The notes under the pieces were generated by a model. That model saw only the letters and a program-made list of their open reading frames with translations. It had not been told where the DNA came from and searched no databases. Source: Clostridiales bacterium (GTDB lineage Bacteria; Bacillota; Clostridia; Oscillospirales; UBA644). From it: DNA of 52,248 nt. Each line of letters begins with the position of its first letter. The first letter of the stretch is position 1. Shown one piece after another: positions 35,684 through 43,442 of this stretch. The stretch lies in NCBI GenBank assembly GCA_003343705.1, contig QAKR01000003.1:1-52248 (forward strand), written 5' to 3'. The position numbers and the translations under genes were made by a program.

Positions 35684-35845
35684 TATATTAAAAAAGGAGT
35701 GTGAACAGTCGTGACTACTGACCCTTACGGGCGAAGTTGCAACAAACAAAATAGCGGGAATTGCGGCTGTTTGCGCGCATAAATTTTTTCTGTGTAAAAA
35801 TTTATGGCCATGTCGCATTTACCGTATTATGGAGGTAGAAGTGAC
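35684..35845 (+). promoter_or_regulatory. Structured leader upstream of corA
   Basis: The leader contains a ribosome site and possible short reading frame (below), local pairs CAAACA with TGTTTG and an AT-rich hairpin (AAATTTTT/AAAAATTT), and a long-range pairing of TACGG-GCGA (35726-35734) with TCGC-N5-CCGTA (35813-35826), just before the corA GGAGG (35831-35835). This layout suits translation-dependent attenuation. It does not match the M-box as I remember it. Confidence 0.5.
35711..35782 (+). CDS. Possible 23-residue leader peptide of corA
   Basis: A GTG-started frame preceded by AAGGAG (35694-35699, spacing 11) encodes a peptide MTTDPYGRSC...GNCGCLRA with three cysteines and two asparagine/glycine-rich stretches. 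An alternative GTG at 35701 gives only six residues. Translation through it would melt the long-range pairing near the corA start. Peptide role is inferred, not shown. Confidence 0.35.
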   Translation: MTTDPYGRSCNKQNSGNCGCLRA

Positions 35846-36793
35846 ATGGTTGAATTTTTTAAAACCATAAATAACAAAATTGCGAAGATAGATTCGCCCG
35901 AACAAAATTGCTGGATAAACGTATCAAACCCTACCGATGAAGAGATTTCTCAGATAGTTGGTCTTATAGGTGTTGATGATTCTTTTATCAAAGCTGCCCT
36001 TGACGAAGAGGAAACTTCCCGTGTTGAGGCGGATGAAGGTAACGTATTGGTTATCGTAGACGTTCCTTATACTCACAAAGATGAAGAAACTGTTATATAT
36101 GAGACTATGCCTCTCGGTATGATAATAACAGACGATTATTTTGTAACAGTATGCCTTAGAGATTATTCTGTTATTAATGATATTGAAGACGGATACGTTA
36201 AAAATGTTCAAACAGCGCATAAAACACAATTTATGCTTACTTTATTATTAAAAACTGCAAATAGGTATTTGCAATATCTTCATCAAATAGACAAGTATTC
36301 AATTGCTATTGAAAAGCGTTTACAAGTCTCAATGAAGAATAAAGAGCTTATTCAGATGCTTGATCTTGAAAAATCACTTATATATTTTACAACATCACTC
36401 CGTGCAGACGAAACAACGCTAAACAAAATTCTTAAAGGCAGATATATTAAACTTTACGAAGAAGATAAAGATTTACTTGATGACGTATTAATAGAAATTG
36501 CACAGGCAATAGAAATGTCTCAAATTTATTCAAGCATTCTTATAGGCACTTCAGATGCATTAGCTTCGATTATTTCCAATAACCTTAATATTGTTATGAA
36601 ACGGTTTACGCTTATTTCAATACTTTTTGCAATTCCAACAATTGTTACCGGTTTTTACGGTATGAATATAGTTTTTTCAGGTGAGTCTACACCGATTCCG
36701 CTTGCGCAGTTTTGGTGGGTTCCGCTAATTATTTCAGGTATAGGAATACTTATAACTTGGTTGATTTTGCGTAATGACAGAATGATGAGATAA
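35846..36793 (+). CDS. corA: CorA-family magnesium/divalent-cation channel
   Basis: CorA forms a pentameric Mg2+ channel. The cytosolic domain (about 1-250) is rich in acidic residues and long helices. The C-terminal pair of membrane helices carries the signature FYGMN in the loop (about 271-275), followed by an outer loop GESTPIPLAQFW and the final helix. The ORF could be opened at 35804, but that upstream part contains the GGAGG for the ATG at 35846, so the latter start (315 residues) is used. Expression is likely set by the leader before it. Confidence 0.93.
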   Translation: MVEFFKTINNKIAKIDSPEQNCWINVSNPTDEEISQIVGLIGVDDSFIKAALDEEETSRVEADEGNVLVIVDVPYTHKDEETVIYETMPLGMIITDDYFVTVCLRDYSVINDIEDGYVKNVQTAHKTQFMLTLLLKTANRYLQYLHQIDKYSIAIEKRLQVSMKNKELIQMLDLEKSLIYFTTSLRADETTLNKILKGRYIKLYEEDKDLLDDVLIEIAQAIEMSQIYSSILIGTSDALASIISNNLNIVMKRFTLISILFAIPTIVTGFYGMNIVFSGESTPIPLAQFWWVPLIISGIGILITWLILRNDRMMR

Positions 36794-36807
36794 TTAAATA
36801 AATATTC

Positions 36808-36835
36808 AGCAAGAGAGCTTTACTGTTCTCTTGCT
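36808..36835 (+). terminator. Terminator after corA
   Basis: AGCAAGAGA pairs with TCTCTTGCT around a ten-base loop. TGACTTTTT follows. Its last base is the first base of the next promoter's -35 box. Confidence 0.65.
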
Positions 36836-36863
36836 TGACTTTTTCATAATATTTTGTTATAAT
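36835..36863 (+). promoter_or_regulatory. Promoter of the diguanylate cyclase gene
   Basis: TTGACT (36835-36840), 17 bases, TATAAT (36858-36863). It directly follows the corA terminator, so the cyclase gene is transcribed independently. Confidence 0.85.
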
Positions 36864-36899
36864 CTATTATATAGTCATAAACAGGAGAGAGTTATTTTA

Positions 36900-37844
36900 A
36901 TGATTAACAATAAGAAAAACCTCTCGGAAGACGAAGATCTGTTTGAAATGAAAAAATATAAAGAAAGACTTGCTCTTGCGTTGAAAGCATCAAGAATATG
37001 TGTGTTTGAAGTTGATATTAAAAATCAATTATATACATTTTTTGAAAATGCGGAAGATATCTTTGGTGTATCCGGAAAAATTGTTTTGGATGAAGTTAGA
37101 CCATTTAGTGAACTATCACCTGATGAATATCAAAAAAAAGTTTCAGAATACTTTTCACATCCGGAAGATGCAGAGGTTATAGATAAAGCCTTTAAGAATA
37201 TTTTTAACGGAACATCTACAACTTATAATGCACGCATGAAAGCAGGAGGTTCTAACTTTATTTGGTGTAAAGTTGATGTCACTCCTATTATGGATAATAA
37301 TGAGCCAGTTAGAATGATAGGTGTTATAACAGACATCAGTGAAATAAAAGCGAAAACAGCATTGCTTGAAAAAAAATCTTTAATTGATAGCTTTACAGGC
37401 CTTTATAATAAAAACTATTCAATAAAACTTATTAAAGATATTTTTAATAAAAAGAATAAACAAAAACACGCATTGGTTTTTATTGATATCGATAATTTTA
37501 AAAAGATAAATGATACTTTAGGCCACTTTGCCGGTGATGATATATTAAAATTATTTTCTGAAAAAATAAAAAGCGTAGTAAGAAAGCATGACATTATCGG
37601 TAGATTCGGTGGAGATGAATTTATTATTCTAATACAGGATATAAAAAACAAGAACGAAATTGAAGCCGTGTTACAACGTTTGATGCAATGTGATAATGAT
37701 AATTATTCTTTTACGGTAAGTATTGGTGTATCGGTTTTTTCTCAAGATGGATCGGATTTTAACGATTTGTTTAAAAAAGCAGACAGAGCTCTTTATCAAT
37801 CAAAAATATATAAGAATATATATACATTCTATTCTGATTTATAA
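36900..37844 (+). CDS. PAS-GGDEF diguanylate cyclase
   Basis: The 314-residue protein should make cyclic di-GMP from GTP. Residues about 20-140 form a PAS domain (RICVFEVDIKNQLYTFFENA ... GVITDISEIKAKT). The GGDEF domain begins DSFTGLYNKNYS near 157 and holds the active site RFGGDEF (about 237-243) with an inhibitory I-site RKHD five residues before it. Both are intact, so the enzyme looks active and product-inhibited. The ATG at 36900 with AGGAGAG is preferred over an upstream in-frame ATG at 36831 that would span the promoter. Confidence 0.92.
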   Translation: MINNKKNLSEDEDLFEMKKYKERLALALKASRICVFEVDIKNQLYTFFENAEDIFGVSGKIVLDEVRPFSELSPDEYQKKVSEYFSHPEDAEVIDKAFKNIFNGTSTTYNARMKAGGSNFIWCKVDVTPIMDNNEPVRMIGVITDISEIKAKTALLEKKSLIDSFTGLYNKNYSIKLIKDIFNKKNKQKHALVFIDIDNFKKINDTLGHFAGDDILKLFSEKIKSVVRKHDIIGRFGGDEFIILIQDIKNKNEIEAVLQRLMQCDNDNYSFTVSIGVSVFSQDGSDFNDLFKKADRALYQSKIYKNIYTFYSDL

Positions 37845-37905
37845 GCGCTGTATATGCTGGCGGATATGGCGCATTTTCTGTAAATGTTTTTAAAAGGTTA
37901 ATTTT

Positions 37906-38766
37906 ATGAATTGTTTTTTATGTCCGCGGAAATGCGGAACAGACCGAAGTGTAAACAGTGGGTATTGCGGAACAAAAGATATTGTATATATTGCCCGTGC
38001 TACGGCACATCATTGGGAAGAACCGTGCATATCAGGTGAAAAAGGTTCCGGCACAGTGTTTTTTTCAGGTTGTCCGTTGCACTGTGTGTATTGCCAGAAT
38101 AGTAAAATTTCAAACAGCGAAAAGGGGAGAGCTGTAAGTATAGACGATCTTTGTGAGATTTTTCTTGATTTACAAAAACAAGGATTACACAATATAAACC
38201 TTGTAACGCCGACACATTATTCAATCCAAATTGCTGAGGCTTTAAGAAAATCAAATTTACAAATACCAGTTGTATATAATACAAGCGGTTATGAAAATGA
38301 AAATTCTTTAGATTTGATGAACGGTCTTGTAAATGTTTATATGCCTGATTTTAAGTATTTTTACAGTACTACAGCAAAAAAATATTCAAATGCACCGGAT
38401 TATCCTTTGATTGCACAAAAAGCTATTAAAATTATGTACAAGCAAGTTAAAAAACCCGTTTTTAAAAACGGACTTATGAAAAGCGGTGTAATAGTCCGGC
38501 ACCTTGTTCTTCCCGGCCACACACTTGAAGGCAAGCGAATAATAGAGTGGCTGTATTCAAATTTCGGTAATGATATTTATATTTCTATTATGAATCAGTA
38601 CACACCTATGCAACATTTTGATGTATTTCCCGAACTGAATAGAAAAGTTACGGCAATGGAATATCGTGACGTTGTAAAATTTGCGGAAAAGATAGGTGTG
38701 GTTAATGCTTTTTTACAAGAAGGGGATACAGCAAAAGAAAGTTTTATACCTGATTTTGCAGAATAA
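37906..38766 (+). CDS. Radical SAM protein of the PflA-like COG1313 type
   Basis: The 286-residue protein has an N-terminal cysteine set CFLCPRKCG and CGTKD, then the radical SAM motif GCPLHCVYCQNSKIS (CxxxCxxC, about residues 55-69), and the family end KVTAMEYRDVVKFAEKIGV. Such proteins resemble pyruvate-formate-lyase activases, but this group lacks a known partner and is often called PflX-like. No glycyl-radical enzyme gene is near. It may activate an enzyme or modify a substrate encoded elsewhere. Confidence 0.85.
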   Translation: MNCFLCPRKCGTDRSVNSGYCGTKDIVYIARATAHHWEEPCISGEKGSGTVFFSGCPLHCVYCQNSKISNSEKGRAVSIDDLCEIFLDLQKQGLHNINLVTPTHYSIQIAEALRKSNLQIPVVYNTSGYENENSLDLMNGLVNVYMPDFKYFYSTTAKKYSNAPDYPLIAQKAIKIMYKQVKKPVFKNGLMKSGVIVRHLVLPGHTLEGKRIIEWLYSNFGNDIYISIMNQYTPMQHFDVFPELNRKVTAMEYRDVVKFAEKIGVVNAFLQEGDTAKESFIPDFAE

Positions 38767-38772
38767 GTAAAG

Positions 38773-38932
38773 TATAGTCACTTAACTCTAAAATCGGTCC
38801 CTCTTTTTAGCCTATTTTTCGACTGACTGTGTTATCCTCCTTGAAATACGGTAGTATTTCTGCGTCGTCTGCCTTGTCAGACAAAAAATATTCTTAAAAA
38901 GCTAGAACCATTTTTAAAGTTAAGTAACTATA
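38773..38932. mobile_element. MITE-like element with TA target duplication
   Basis: The 156-base element (38775-38930) is flanked by TA on both sides (38773-38774 and 38931-38932). Its ends are inverted copies matching at 20 of 24 positions; both begin TAGT(C/T)ACTTAACT. The inside has two hairpins, GAAATAC-GGTA-GTATTTC and GTCTG-CCTTGT-CAGAC. It encodes nothing, so it is a miniature element probably moved by an IS630/mariner-type transposase, to which TA duplication points. Confidence 0.75.
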
Positions 38933-38957
38933 AATTGAATTTGTGATTAAATATTAA

Positions 38958-38991
38958 GGATAGTTTCAACGATTAATCGTTGAAACTATCC
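38958..38991. terminator. Bidirectional terminator
   Basis: A perfect 15-bp stem GGATAGTTTCAACGA/TCGTTGAAACTATCC with loop TTAA, followed on the plus strand by TTTT. It separates the convergent radical SAM and TIM-barrel genes. Confidence 0.85.
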
Positions 38992-39008
38992 TTTTAAAAC
39001 GAATTATG

Positions 39009-40622
39009 TTAAGCTTTTTCTGGAATGACACGAATTTCCAAAAAGTCTATATTGAAGGGTAATCCATTGTTTTTAACTGCAATTTCGATCATATTAACTT
39101 GTTCAAATATTGAATTATCATCAATGTCAAAAACATATCCTTTTTTGCGTGTAAAAAACGGACGAATGTCTTCGGTTGAGGAACAAATTATCTTATTTGA
39201 GTTTATATAAACCTCAAAATTATCAAGTGGTAGAGGGGTTTCATCAATCGGAAGTTTTGTTTTATAAGCATAAATATCTTTCATTTCAGTTGTATCTTTG
39301 TACGAGTTTTCCGGATTGTAAGAACACCCAAGCACTATTTTTACTTTGTCTGTCGGTAAGATATTACCTGTACGTGCCCTGACTTGAAGATATTTATTAG
39401 GATCATTACAAACTGCGGGAAATGGCTTGTATCGTTCACGCCAAGCGGGAACAGTGTCATGGAATGTTGGTATATGACGCCTTATACATTTCTGTGATGA
39501 TTCTTTATCTCCTGCATTACGGAAAAGATGCTGATAATTATCCCACTTGAAAAGATCTTGATACATAACTTCATTTGACGGGTCGTTAAAGTCTGTTGCA
39601 TTAGTCCGCATAAAGTTGAAAAAGTATATGCAGTCTGCGCCAGCAGATAAATACTGATATGCAGCGGCCATTGCCGTTTCGTGTGTTTGAAGCCAGAATA
39701 GCTCTCCTCCTGTGCAAGTTTGAAGTATAAGCTCGAGGCCTGCGGCAAGCTCAACGTTATATGGGCTAAGAATGTTTTTCCAAAATTCAATAGGTAAGTC
39801 ATTGTCCGTAGGGCACCAACGAGGAGACGGCACTATTACGTCAATAAGTTTTTCTTTTGCCATTGTAACAACGTCAAATCCTTCATAAAAACAATCAGTC
39901 GGATCTTGAGGTATTCTTATTGAAATCTCTATGTTTTTATTGCGGATTTTTGCAAATCTGTCTACAAGCTCTTTAATTTCACGTATGTAGTTAATCATGA
40001 CTCCACGGCCCGCATATTCGCCGCCTATAGAAAAACAAAACTGCTCACGCATAAAGTCCAGATCAATACCGTCAACATCATATCGTTCTAAACATTCTTG
40101 TATATAATTATACATTTTATCGCGAACAGGCTTTTTGCCAAAATCAAAACAATTATCATAATATTCTGTTGGTTTGTGATGTGAAACCCTGCGAAGTTCT
40201 TTATGTTCATGAAAATAATCATCAAGCATGAAACTTTGGTCTGCAAAGCTATCGTGACAGTCGTTCATTCGAAAAGAAAGCCAGGGGCGGATATTAATTT
40301 CTCGTAAAAGCTGTATCCAATGTGCAAATACATCATAACCGTTTTCAATAAAGCATTTATAATATATGTTGTCTGAATAATCAACATCTTTTCCGTTTTC
40401 AACTTTTTGATAGTGCTTTTCCGCATAAGACATCATCACTTTAGACGGCGCTAAAGAAAGCATGTAATTCAGGTTTATAAGATAATCAGTAATTTGAGTA
40501 TCCTTATATTGATATATGAACTCTTTTTCAAGTTCTGGAGTAGGCATTTTATGCGCACAGGCATATTCACCGAAATGGTGTGCCGCATCCTCGTTAAACA
40601 TTATTTTTCGTGATTTCTTCAT
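39009..40622 (-). CDS. Cytosolic TIM-barrel glycoside-hydrolase-like protein
   Basis: The 537-residue protein lacks a signal peptide. A barrel is suggested by PWLSFRMNDCHDSF, GIDLDFMREQFCF, ISIRIPQDPTDCF, VIVPSPRWCPT and CIYFFNFMRTNA; similar layouts occur in 'family 10-like' hydrolases. The last 100 residues (NFEVYINSNKI ... NNGLPFNIDFLEIRV) look like a beta-sandwich. AGGAGCTGATAAA precedes the ATG at 40622; an upstream in-frame ATG at 40673 would run through the spoIIR promoter. The family is not one I recognise, and the substrate is unknown. Confidence 0.65.
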   Translation of the reverse strand: MKKSRKIMFNEDAAHHFGEYACAHKMPTPELEKEFIYQYKDTQITDYLINLNYMLSLAPSKVMMSYAEKHYQKVENGKDVDYSDNIYYKCFIENGYDVFAHWIQLLREINIRPWLSFRMNDCHDSFADQSFMLDDYFHEHKELRRVSHHKPTEYYDNCFDFGKKPVRDKMYNYIQECLERYDVDGIDLDFMREQFCFSIGGEYAGRGVMINYIREIKELVDRFAKIRNKNIEISIRIPQDPTDCFYEGFDVVTMAKEKLIDVIVPSPRWCPTDNDLPIEFWKNILSPYNVELAAGLELILQTCTGGELFWLQTHETAMAAAYQYLSAGADCIYFFNFMRTNATDFNDPSNEVMYQDLFKWDNYQHLFRNAGDKESSQKCIRRHIPTFHDTVPAWRERYKPFPAVCNDPNKYLQVRARTGNILPTDKVKIVLGCSYNPENSYKDTTEMKDIYAYKTKLPIDETPLPLDNFEVYINSNKIICSSTEDIRPFFTRKKGYVFDIDDNSIFEQVNMIEIAVKNNGLPFNIDFLEIRVIPEKA

Positions 40623-40673
40623 TTTATCAGCTCCTTTGAGTTGTAGTATAACACAGTAGATTTTTAATGTCAA

Positions 40674-40703
40674 GTATAAATCATTTGTTTTTTGGCAAAT
40701 ATT
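40674..40703 (+). promoter_or_regulatory. Sigma-F-like promoter of spoIIR
   Basis: GTATA, 15 bases, then GGCAAATATT fits the sigma-F pattern (GYATA, about N15, GGnnAnAnT) with one mismatch in the -10. SpoIIR is a known sigma-F target in Bacillus. The transcript start would be close to the ribosome site AAGGAG at 40710-40715, so the leader is very short. Confidence 0.6.
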
Positions 40704-40723
40704 ACCTTAAAGGAGTGATTTTA

Positions 40724-41323
40724 TTGAAAACCGCAAAAAAAATAATTATAGTATGTCTTATCTTAGCTGTTATTCTATTACCGTTATCAATTTATTCCTA
40801 TGCTTCGGAAAAACGTGAGCTTGAAAATTTTGTAAGGTTTCATATAAGGGCAAATTCAGATAGTGAAGAAGATCAATCATTGAAATTATCGGTTAGAGAC
40901 GAAGTTTTAAAAAAGACAACATCTTTATTATCCGATTGTAACAGTAAAGAGTCCGCAAAAAATATACTTAATGAAAATCTTGATGAAATAATTAATATAG
41001 CTAATGACGTTATAAAACAAAAAGGGTTTTCCTACACGGTTTCGGCGTATATAGATAATGAATGGTTTGATAAAAAAGATTATGACGGTTTTTATTTACC
41101 TGAAGGTAATTATGATGCTCTTATAATAGAAATTGGTTCTGGCGAAGGTCATAATTGGTGGTGTGTGTTATATCCTTGTGTTTGTTTAAGCGGAAGTTAC
41201 GGTGAAATTGAAACTGATCAAGAAAAAGTTCCTGACCGTTTCAAAACCTCAACAGAAGTGACGGAAGGGGAGGTTAAATTCGACTTTTGGGTTGTAAAAT
41301 TTTTCAGAGGGTTATTTTCATAA
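40724..41323 (+). CDS. spoIIR: Stage II sporulation protein R
   Basis: SpoIIR is the forespore signal that triggers SpoIIGA-dependent processing of pro-sigma E. The mature family core appears as FVRFHIRANSDSEEDQSLKLSVRDEVLKK (about 33-61), and WWCVLYPCVC lies near 145. A signal helix (about 5-26) leads it out of the forespore. The TTG at 40724 has AAGGAG eight bases upstream and gives MKTAKKIIIVCLILAV; the earlier ATG at 40667 would begin inside the promoter. Length of 199 is normal. Confidence 0.93.
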   Translation: MKTAKKIIIVCLILAVILLPLSIYSYASEKRELENFVRFHIRANSDSEEDQSLKLSVRDEVLKKTTSLLSDCNSKESAKNILNENLDEIINIANDVIKQKGFSYTVSAYIDNEWFDKKDYDGFYLPEGNYDALIIEIGSGEGHNWWCVLYPCVCLSGSYGEIETDQEKVPDRFKTSTEVTEGEVKFDFWVVKFFRGLFS

Positions 41324-41329
41324 AACAAA

Positions 41330-41352
41330 AAGGGGAGCGTCAAGCTCCCCTT
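41330..41352 (+). terminator. Terminator-like hairpin after spoIIR
   Basis: AAGGGGAGC pairs with GCTCCCCTT around GTCAA. It starts seven bases after the spoIIR stop. The T-run is weak on the plus strand. Confidence 0.7.
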
Positions 41353-41399
41353 AAATTTGTTTAAACGTATTTTATATATCTTGTAATAACTCGGTGATA

Positions 41400-41609
41400 T
41401 TAAACATCTGTTTTACTACATGAAAAATATCTTGTTTTTACCTTGTTTGAAACGTCTTTACATTTATCAATAGCACTGTTTAATGCTTTATTTACTTTTG
41501 CGTTGTTGTTAATCAATATAACAACAGTTGCAATAATTGCGCCGAGTAATGCAGCAGCTGCTACGATTTTAAAGATTGTTTTTAATGTTACGTTGATTTT
41601 ATCTGGCAT
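41400..41609 (-). CDS. Small single-span membrane protein (69 aa)
   Basis: It has one helix (TIFKIVAAAALLGAIIATVVILI, about 11-33) and a basic outer or inner tail with two cysteines. AGGAGG lies seven bases before the ATG. It is the last gene of the DUF4364/DivIVA group. I do not recognise the family. Confidence 0.55.
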   Translation of the reverse strand: MPDKINVTLKTIFKIVAAAALLGAIIATVVILINNNAKVNKALNSAIDKCKDVSNKVKTRYFSCSKTDV

Positions 41610-41630
41610 AATAAAACCTCCTATATAATT

Positions 41631-41732
41631 TTAACCTAAACTTGCAAAAATATAAATAAGAGAACCAAAGAGGCTCAAGCATAAAGCGATCACTAATATA
41701 AGAGCTATTACTCTTGCTGTTTTGTTCTGCAT
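41631..41732 (-). CDS. Tiny single-span membrane protein (33 aa)
   Basis: The peptide MQNKTARVIALILVIALCLS continues as a single hydrophobic helix ending FASLG. GGAGG lies five bases before the ATG, inside the last codons of the fumarase-like gene, whose stop is one base away. Its layout, a short basic head and one helix, is like DUF4044-type small proteins. A longer frame upstream (to 41849) lies within the fumarase-like gene and is not used. Confidence 0.6.
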   Translation of the reverse strand: MQNKTARVIALILVIALCLSLFGSLIYIFASLG

Positions 41733-41733
41733 A

Positions 41734-42264
41734 TTAACCTCCGATATGTTTAAAAATGTTATTGCCCTCTGCGTCAACAGCAACTGTAAGACGGAAATCT
41801 TGGATTTCCAGCTCTTTAATGCTTTCACAACCGAGTTCGTCAAATGCAATTACTTTTGATGATGTTATAGCTTTTGAGGCTAAAGCTCCTGCTCCGCCCA
41901 ATGCACAAAGATAAACACCTTTATTTCTTTTACATGCTTCTATAACTTCAATGCTTCGTTCACCTTTGCCGATTGTAGCGAAAAGCCCTAAATCCATTAA
42001 AGCAGGTGTATAAACATCCATTCTGGAGGATGTAGTAGGCCCGCAGGCACCAACGGCTAATCCGTTTTTTGCAGGAGTCGGTCCTGCAAAATAAATAAAT
42101 GAATTTTCAAGCGGAAAGGGAAGCGGTTTATTTTCTTTAATAAGTCCAGCAATTTTTTTATGTGCAGCATCTCGTGCTGTATAAACTTTACCTGAAAGCA
42201 GCAATGTTGTACCTACAGGTAATTTTCTTATATCATTAATTTGTGAAGTGTTGAGACAAATCAT
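41734..42264 (-). CDS. Fumarate hydratase class I, beta-subunit-like protein
   Basis: The 176-residue protein matches the C-terminal/beta part of class I fumarase and L-tartrate dehydratase: RKLPVGTTLLLSGKVYTARDAAHKK (about 13-37), YFAGPTPA, GACGPTTSSRMDVYTP and LGGAGALASKAI. The beta subunit normally pairs with an Fe-S alpha subunit encoded just upstream, but the gene upstream is a DivIVA-like protein, overlapping by four bases. Either the alpha gene is elsewhere or the protein has another job. Confidence 0.85.
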   Translation of the reverse strand: MICLNTSQINDIRKLPVGTTLLLSGKVYTARDAAHKKIAGLIKENKPLPFPLENSFIYFAGPTPAKNGLAVGACGPTTSSRMDVYTPALMDLGLFATIGKGERSIEVIEACKRNKGVYLCALGGAGALASKAITSSKVIAFDELGCESIKELEIQDFRLTVAVDAEGNNIFKHIGG

Positions 42265-42917
42265 TTATTTTTCATCGTCTTTCTTATTTGTGCTATTTTC
42301 TCAAGAACAGCAGAAACATCAGGCCTTTTTTCTGTTATCTTTTTAACGGCGTCCCGTTCACGTTTTGCTTCGGCTATTATTTCCGAAGCACGTTTTGTTG
42401 CTTGTTGTTTTATTTTTTCTGCTTCGTCTTTAACGTCTTCAATCATAACATCAATATTCTCTACTATTTCGTTAAAAACAGCTTCGTCGTTGCGCAAAGA
42501 CTCTATTTCATTTTGAAGAGAAGCAATTTTTTCTTTTTGTTCGTCTATAACTGATTCATTATTACGTAAGGAAACTAATTCGTTTTCAAGGTCAACAATT
42601 TTTTTAGCTTGATCTTGTATAACTGATTCATTATTACGTAAAGATGCCAGTTCATTTTCAAGAGCAGAAATTTTTTCTGTTTGTTCGTTAATAAGCGTTT
42701 CTTTTTCAGTAATTACAGCTTCTCTGCAATCTATTGTTTTATTCATATTTCTTACTGCTGTTTCGAGAGTAGTGATTTTTTCAGAAAGCTCAGTTTGCTT
42801 TTCAATTAATTCGTCTTCCTTTTCGCGCCAAGAACTATCGACTTCTTTAATATATTCAATTACTTGCTCTCGTTTATATCCGCCGAAAGGGGTTTTAGAA
42901 AATAAATTGTCGTTCAT
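42261..42917 (-). CDS. DivIVA-like coiled-coil protein with internal 24-residue repeats
   Basis: The 218-residue protein begins with a DivIVA/GpsB-like N-terminus (FSKTPFGGYKREQVIEYIKEVDSSW), followed by a long coiled coil. Three repeats of 24 residues (83-106, 107-130, 131-154; consensus I..LENEL.SLRNNESVI) lie within it. The C-terminus ends in basic KIAQIRKTMKNK. DivIVA proteins bind curved membranes and recruit division or sporulation partners. It follows the DUF4364 gene by 12 bases. Confidence 0.8.
   Translation of the reverse strand: MNDNLFSKTPFGGYKREQVIEYIKEVDSSWREKEDELIEKQTELSEKITTLETAVRNMNKTIDCREAVITEKETLINEQTEKISALENELASLRNNESVIQDQAKKIVDLENELVSLRNNESVIDEQKEKIASLQNEIESLRNDEAVFNEIVENIDVMIEDVKDEAEKIKQQATKRASEIIAEAKRERDAVKKITEKRPDVSAVLEKIAQIRKTMKNK
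42456..42671 (-). repeat. Three in-frame 72-base repeats in the DivIVA-like gene
   Basis: The repeats encode 24-residue coiled-coil units (residues 83-154). Two copies share near-identical DNA around the codons for LRNNESVI, whereas the third has drifted, so unit gain by slippage is likely. Confidence 0.75.
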
Positions 42918-42929
42918 ATGGACACCACC

Positions 42930-43442
42930 TTAAATATCTTCCTTCACAAGTACACCTAAAAATTTTCGGAATACTTCTGTCGGCTGCTCTTTAAATGTTC
43001 GGGCACATGTTTCCGCTTGAGTTTTTGTAGGGCAAATAAAAGAAAATTTAAAAAGCTCTGATCCACCGTCAAGTAATATAAGAGTTACATCGAAATCCGA
43101 ATCTTTTTCGGTTATTTCGGTTTTAACATTAAGTTCACGACGCAACTCTGTCAGCTTTATTGTTGTTGCTGCCGTTATCTTTTTACGTAGAGAAAGAGGT
43201 GCATCGTTTTCAAGCTCTTTGATAATTATCTTTCCTGTCTCGGAAATTTTAACAAAGTCACCAATCTGGATAATATGTTTTTGCTCTAAAAGCTCATTTA
43301 CACAAAGTTGTACGCTTAAACAGTTTATGTCACATGATGCCGGAATATCCGTCAGAGCAGTTAACGGCAAAGGTGCTTTTGCGGACTTAAGCGCAAGAAG
43401 AATGAGAATTTTTAATTGTTGTTCAGGCACAAAGTTTGCCAT
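42930..43442 (-). CDS. DUF4364-like winged-helix protein
   Basis: The 170-residue protein has an N-terminal winged-helix-like part (QQLKILILLALKSAKAPLPLTALTD ... LLEQKHIIQIGDFVKISETGK) and a beta-rich C-terminal half with a conserved FICPTKTQAETCARTF segment. This layout fits DUF4364, a putative regulator family of Clostridia. It is first in a minus-strand group that continues with DivIVA, the fumarase-beta-like protein and the two small membrane proteins. GATAATTAT lies before the ATG. Confidence 0.7.
   Translation of the reverse strand: MANFVPEQQLKILILLALKSAKAPLPLTALTDIPASCDINCLSVQLCVNELLEQKHIIQIGDFVKISETGKIIIKELENDAPLSLRKKITAATTIKLTELRRELNVKTEITEKDSDFDVTLILLDGGSELFKFSFICPTKTQAETCARTFKEQPTEVFRKFLGVLVKEDI

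Noticed and set aside
35804..35845. Longer corA start at 35804
   Set aside because: This part contains the GGAGG for the ATG at 35846 and the encoded residues do not resemble a CorA N-terminus.
36831..36899. Longer diguanylate cyclase start at 36831
   Set aside because: The segment spans the TTGACT and TATAAT promoter boxes, so it is not coding.
40623..40673. Upstream start of the TIM-barrel protein at 40673
   Set aside because: The stretch lacks a ribosome site, while AGGAG fits the ATG at 40622.
41733..41849. Longer form of the 33-residue membrane protein
   Set aside because: It is an antiparallel-free frame fully inside the fumarase-like gene on the same strand; GGAGG favours the short form.
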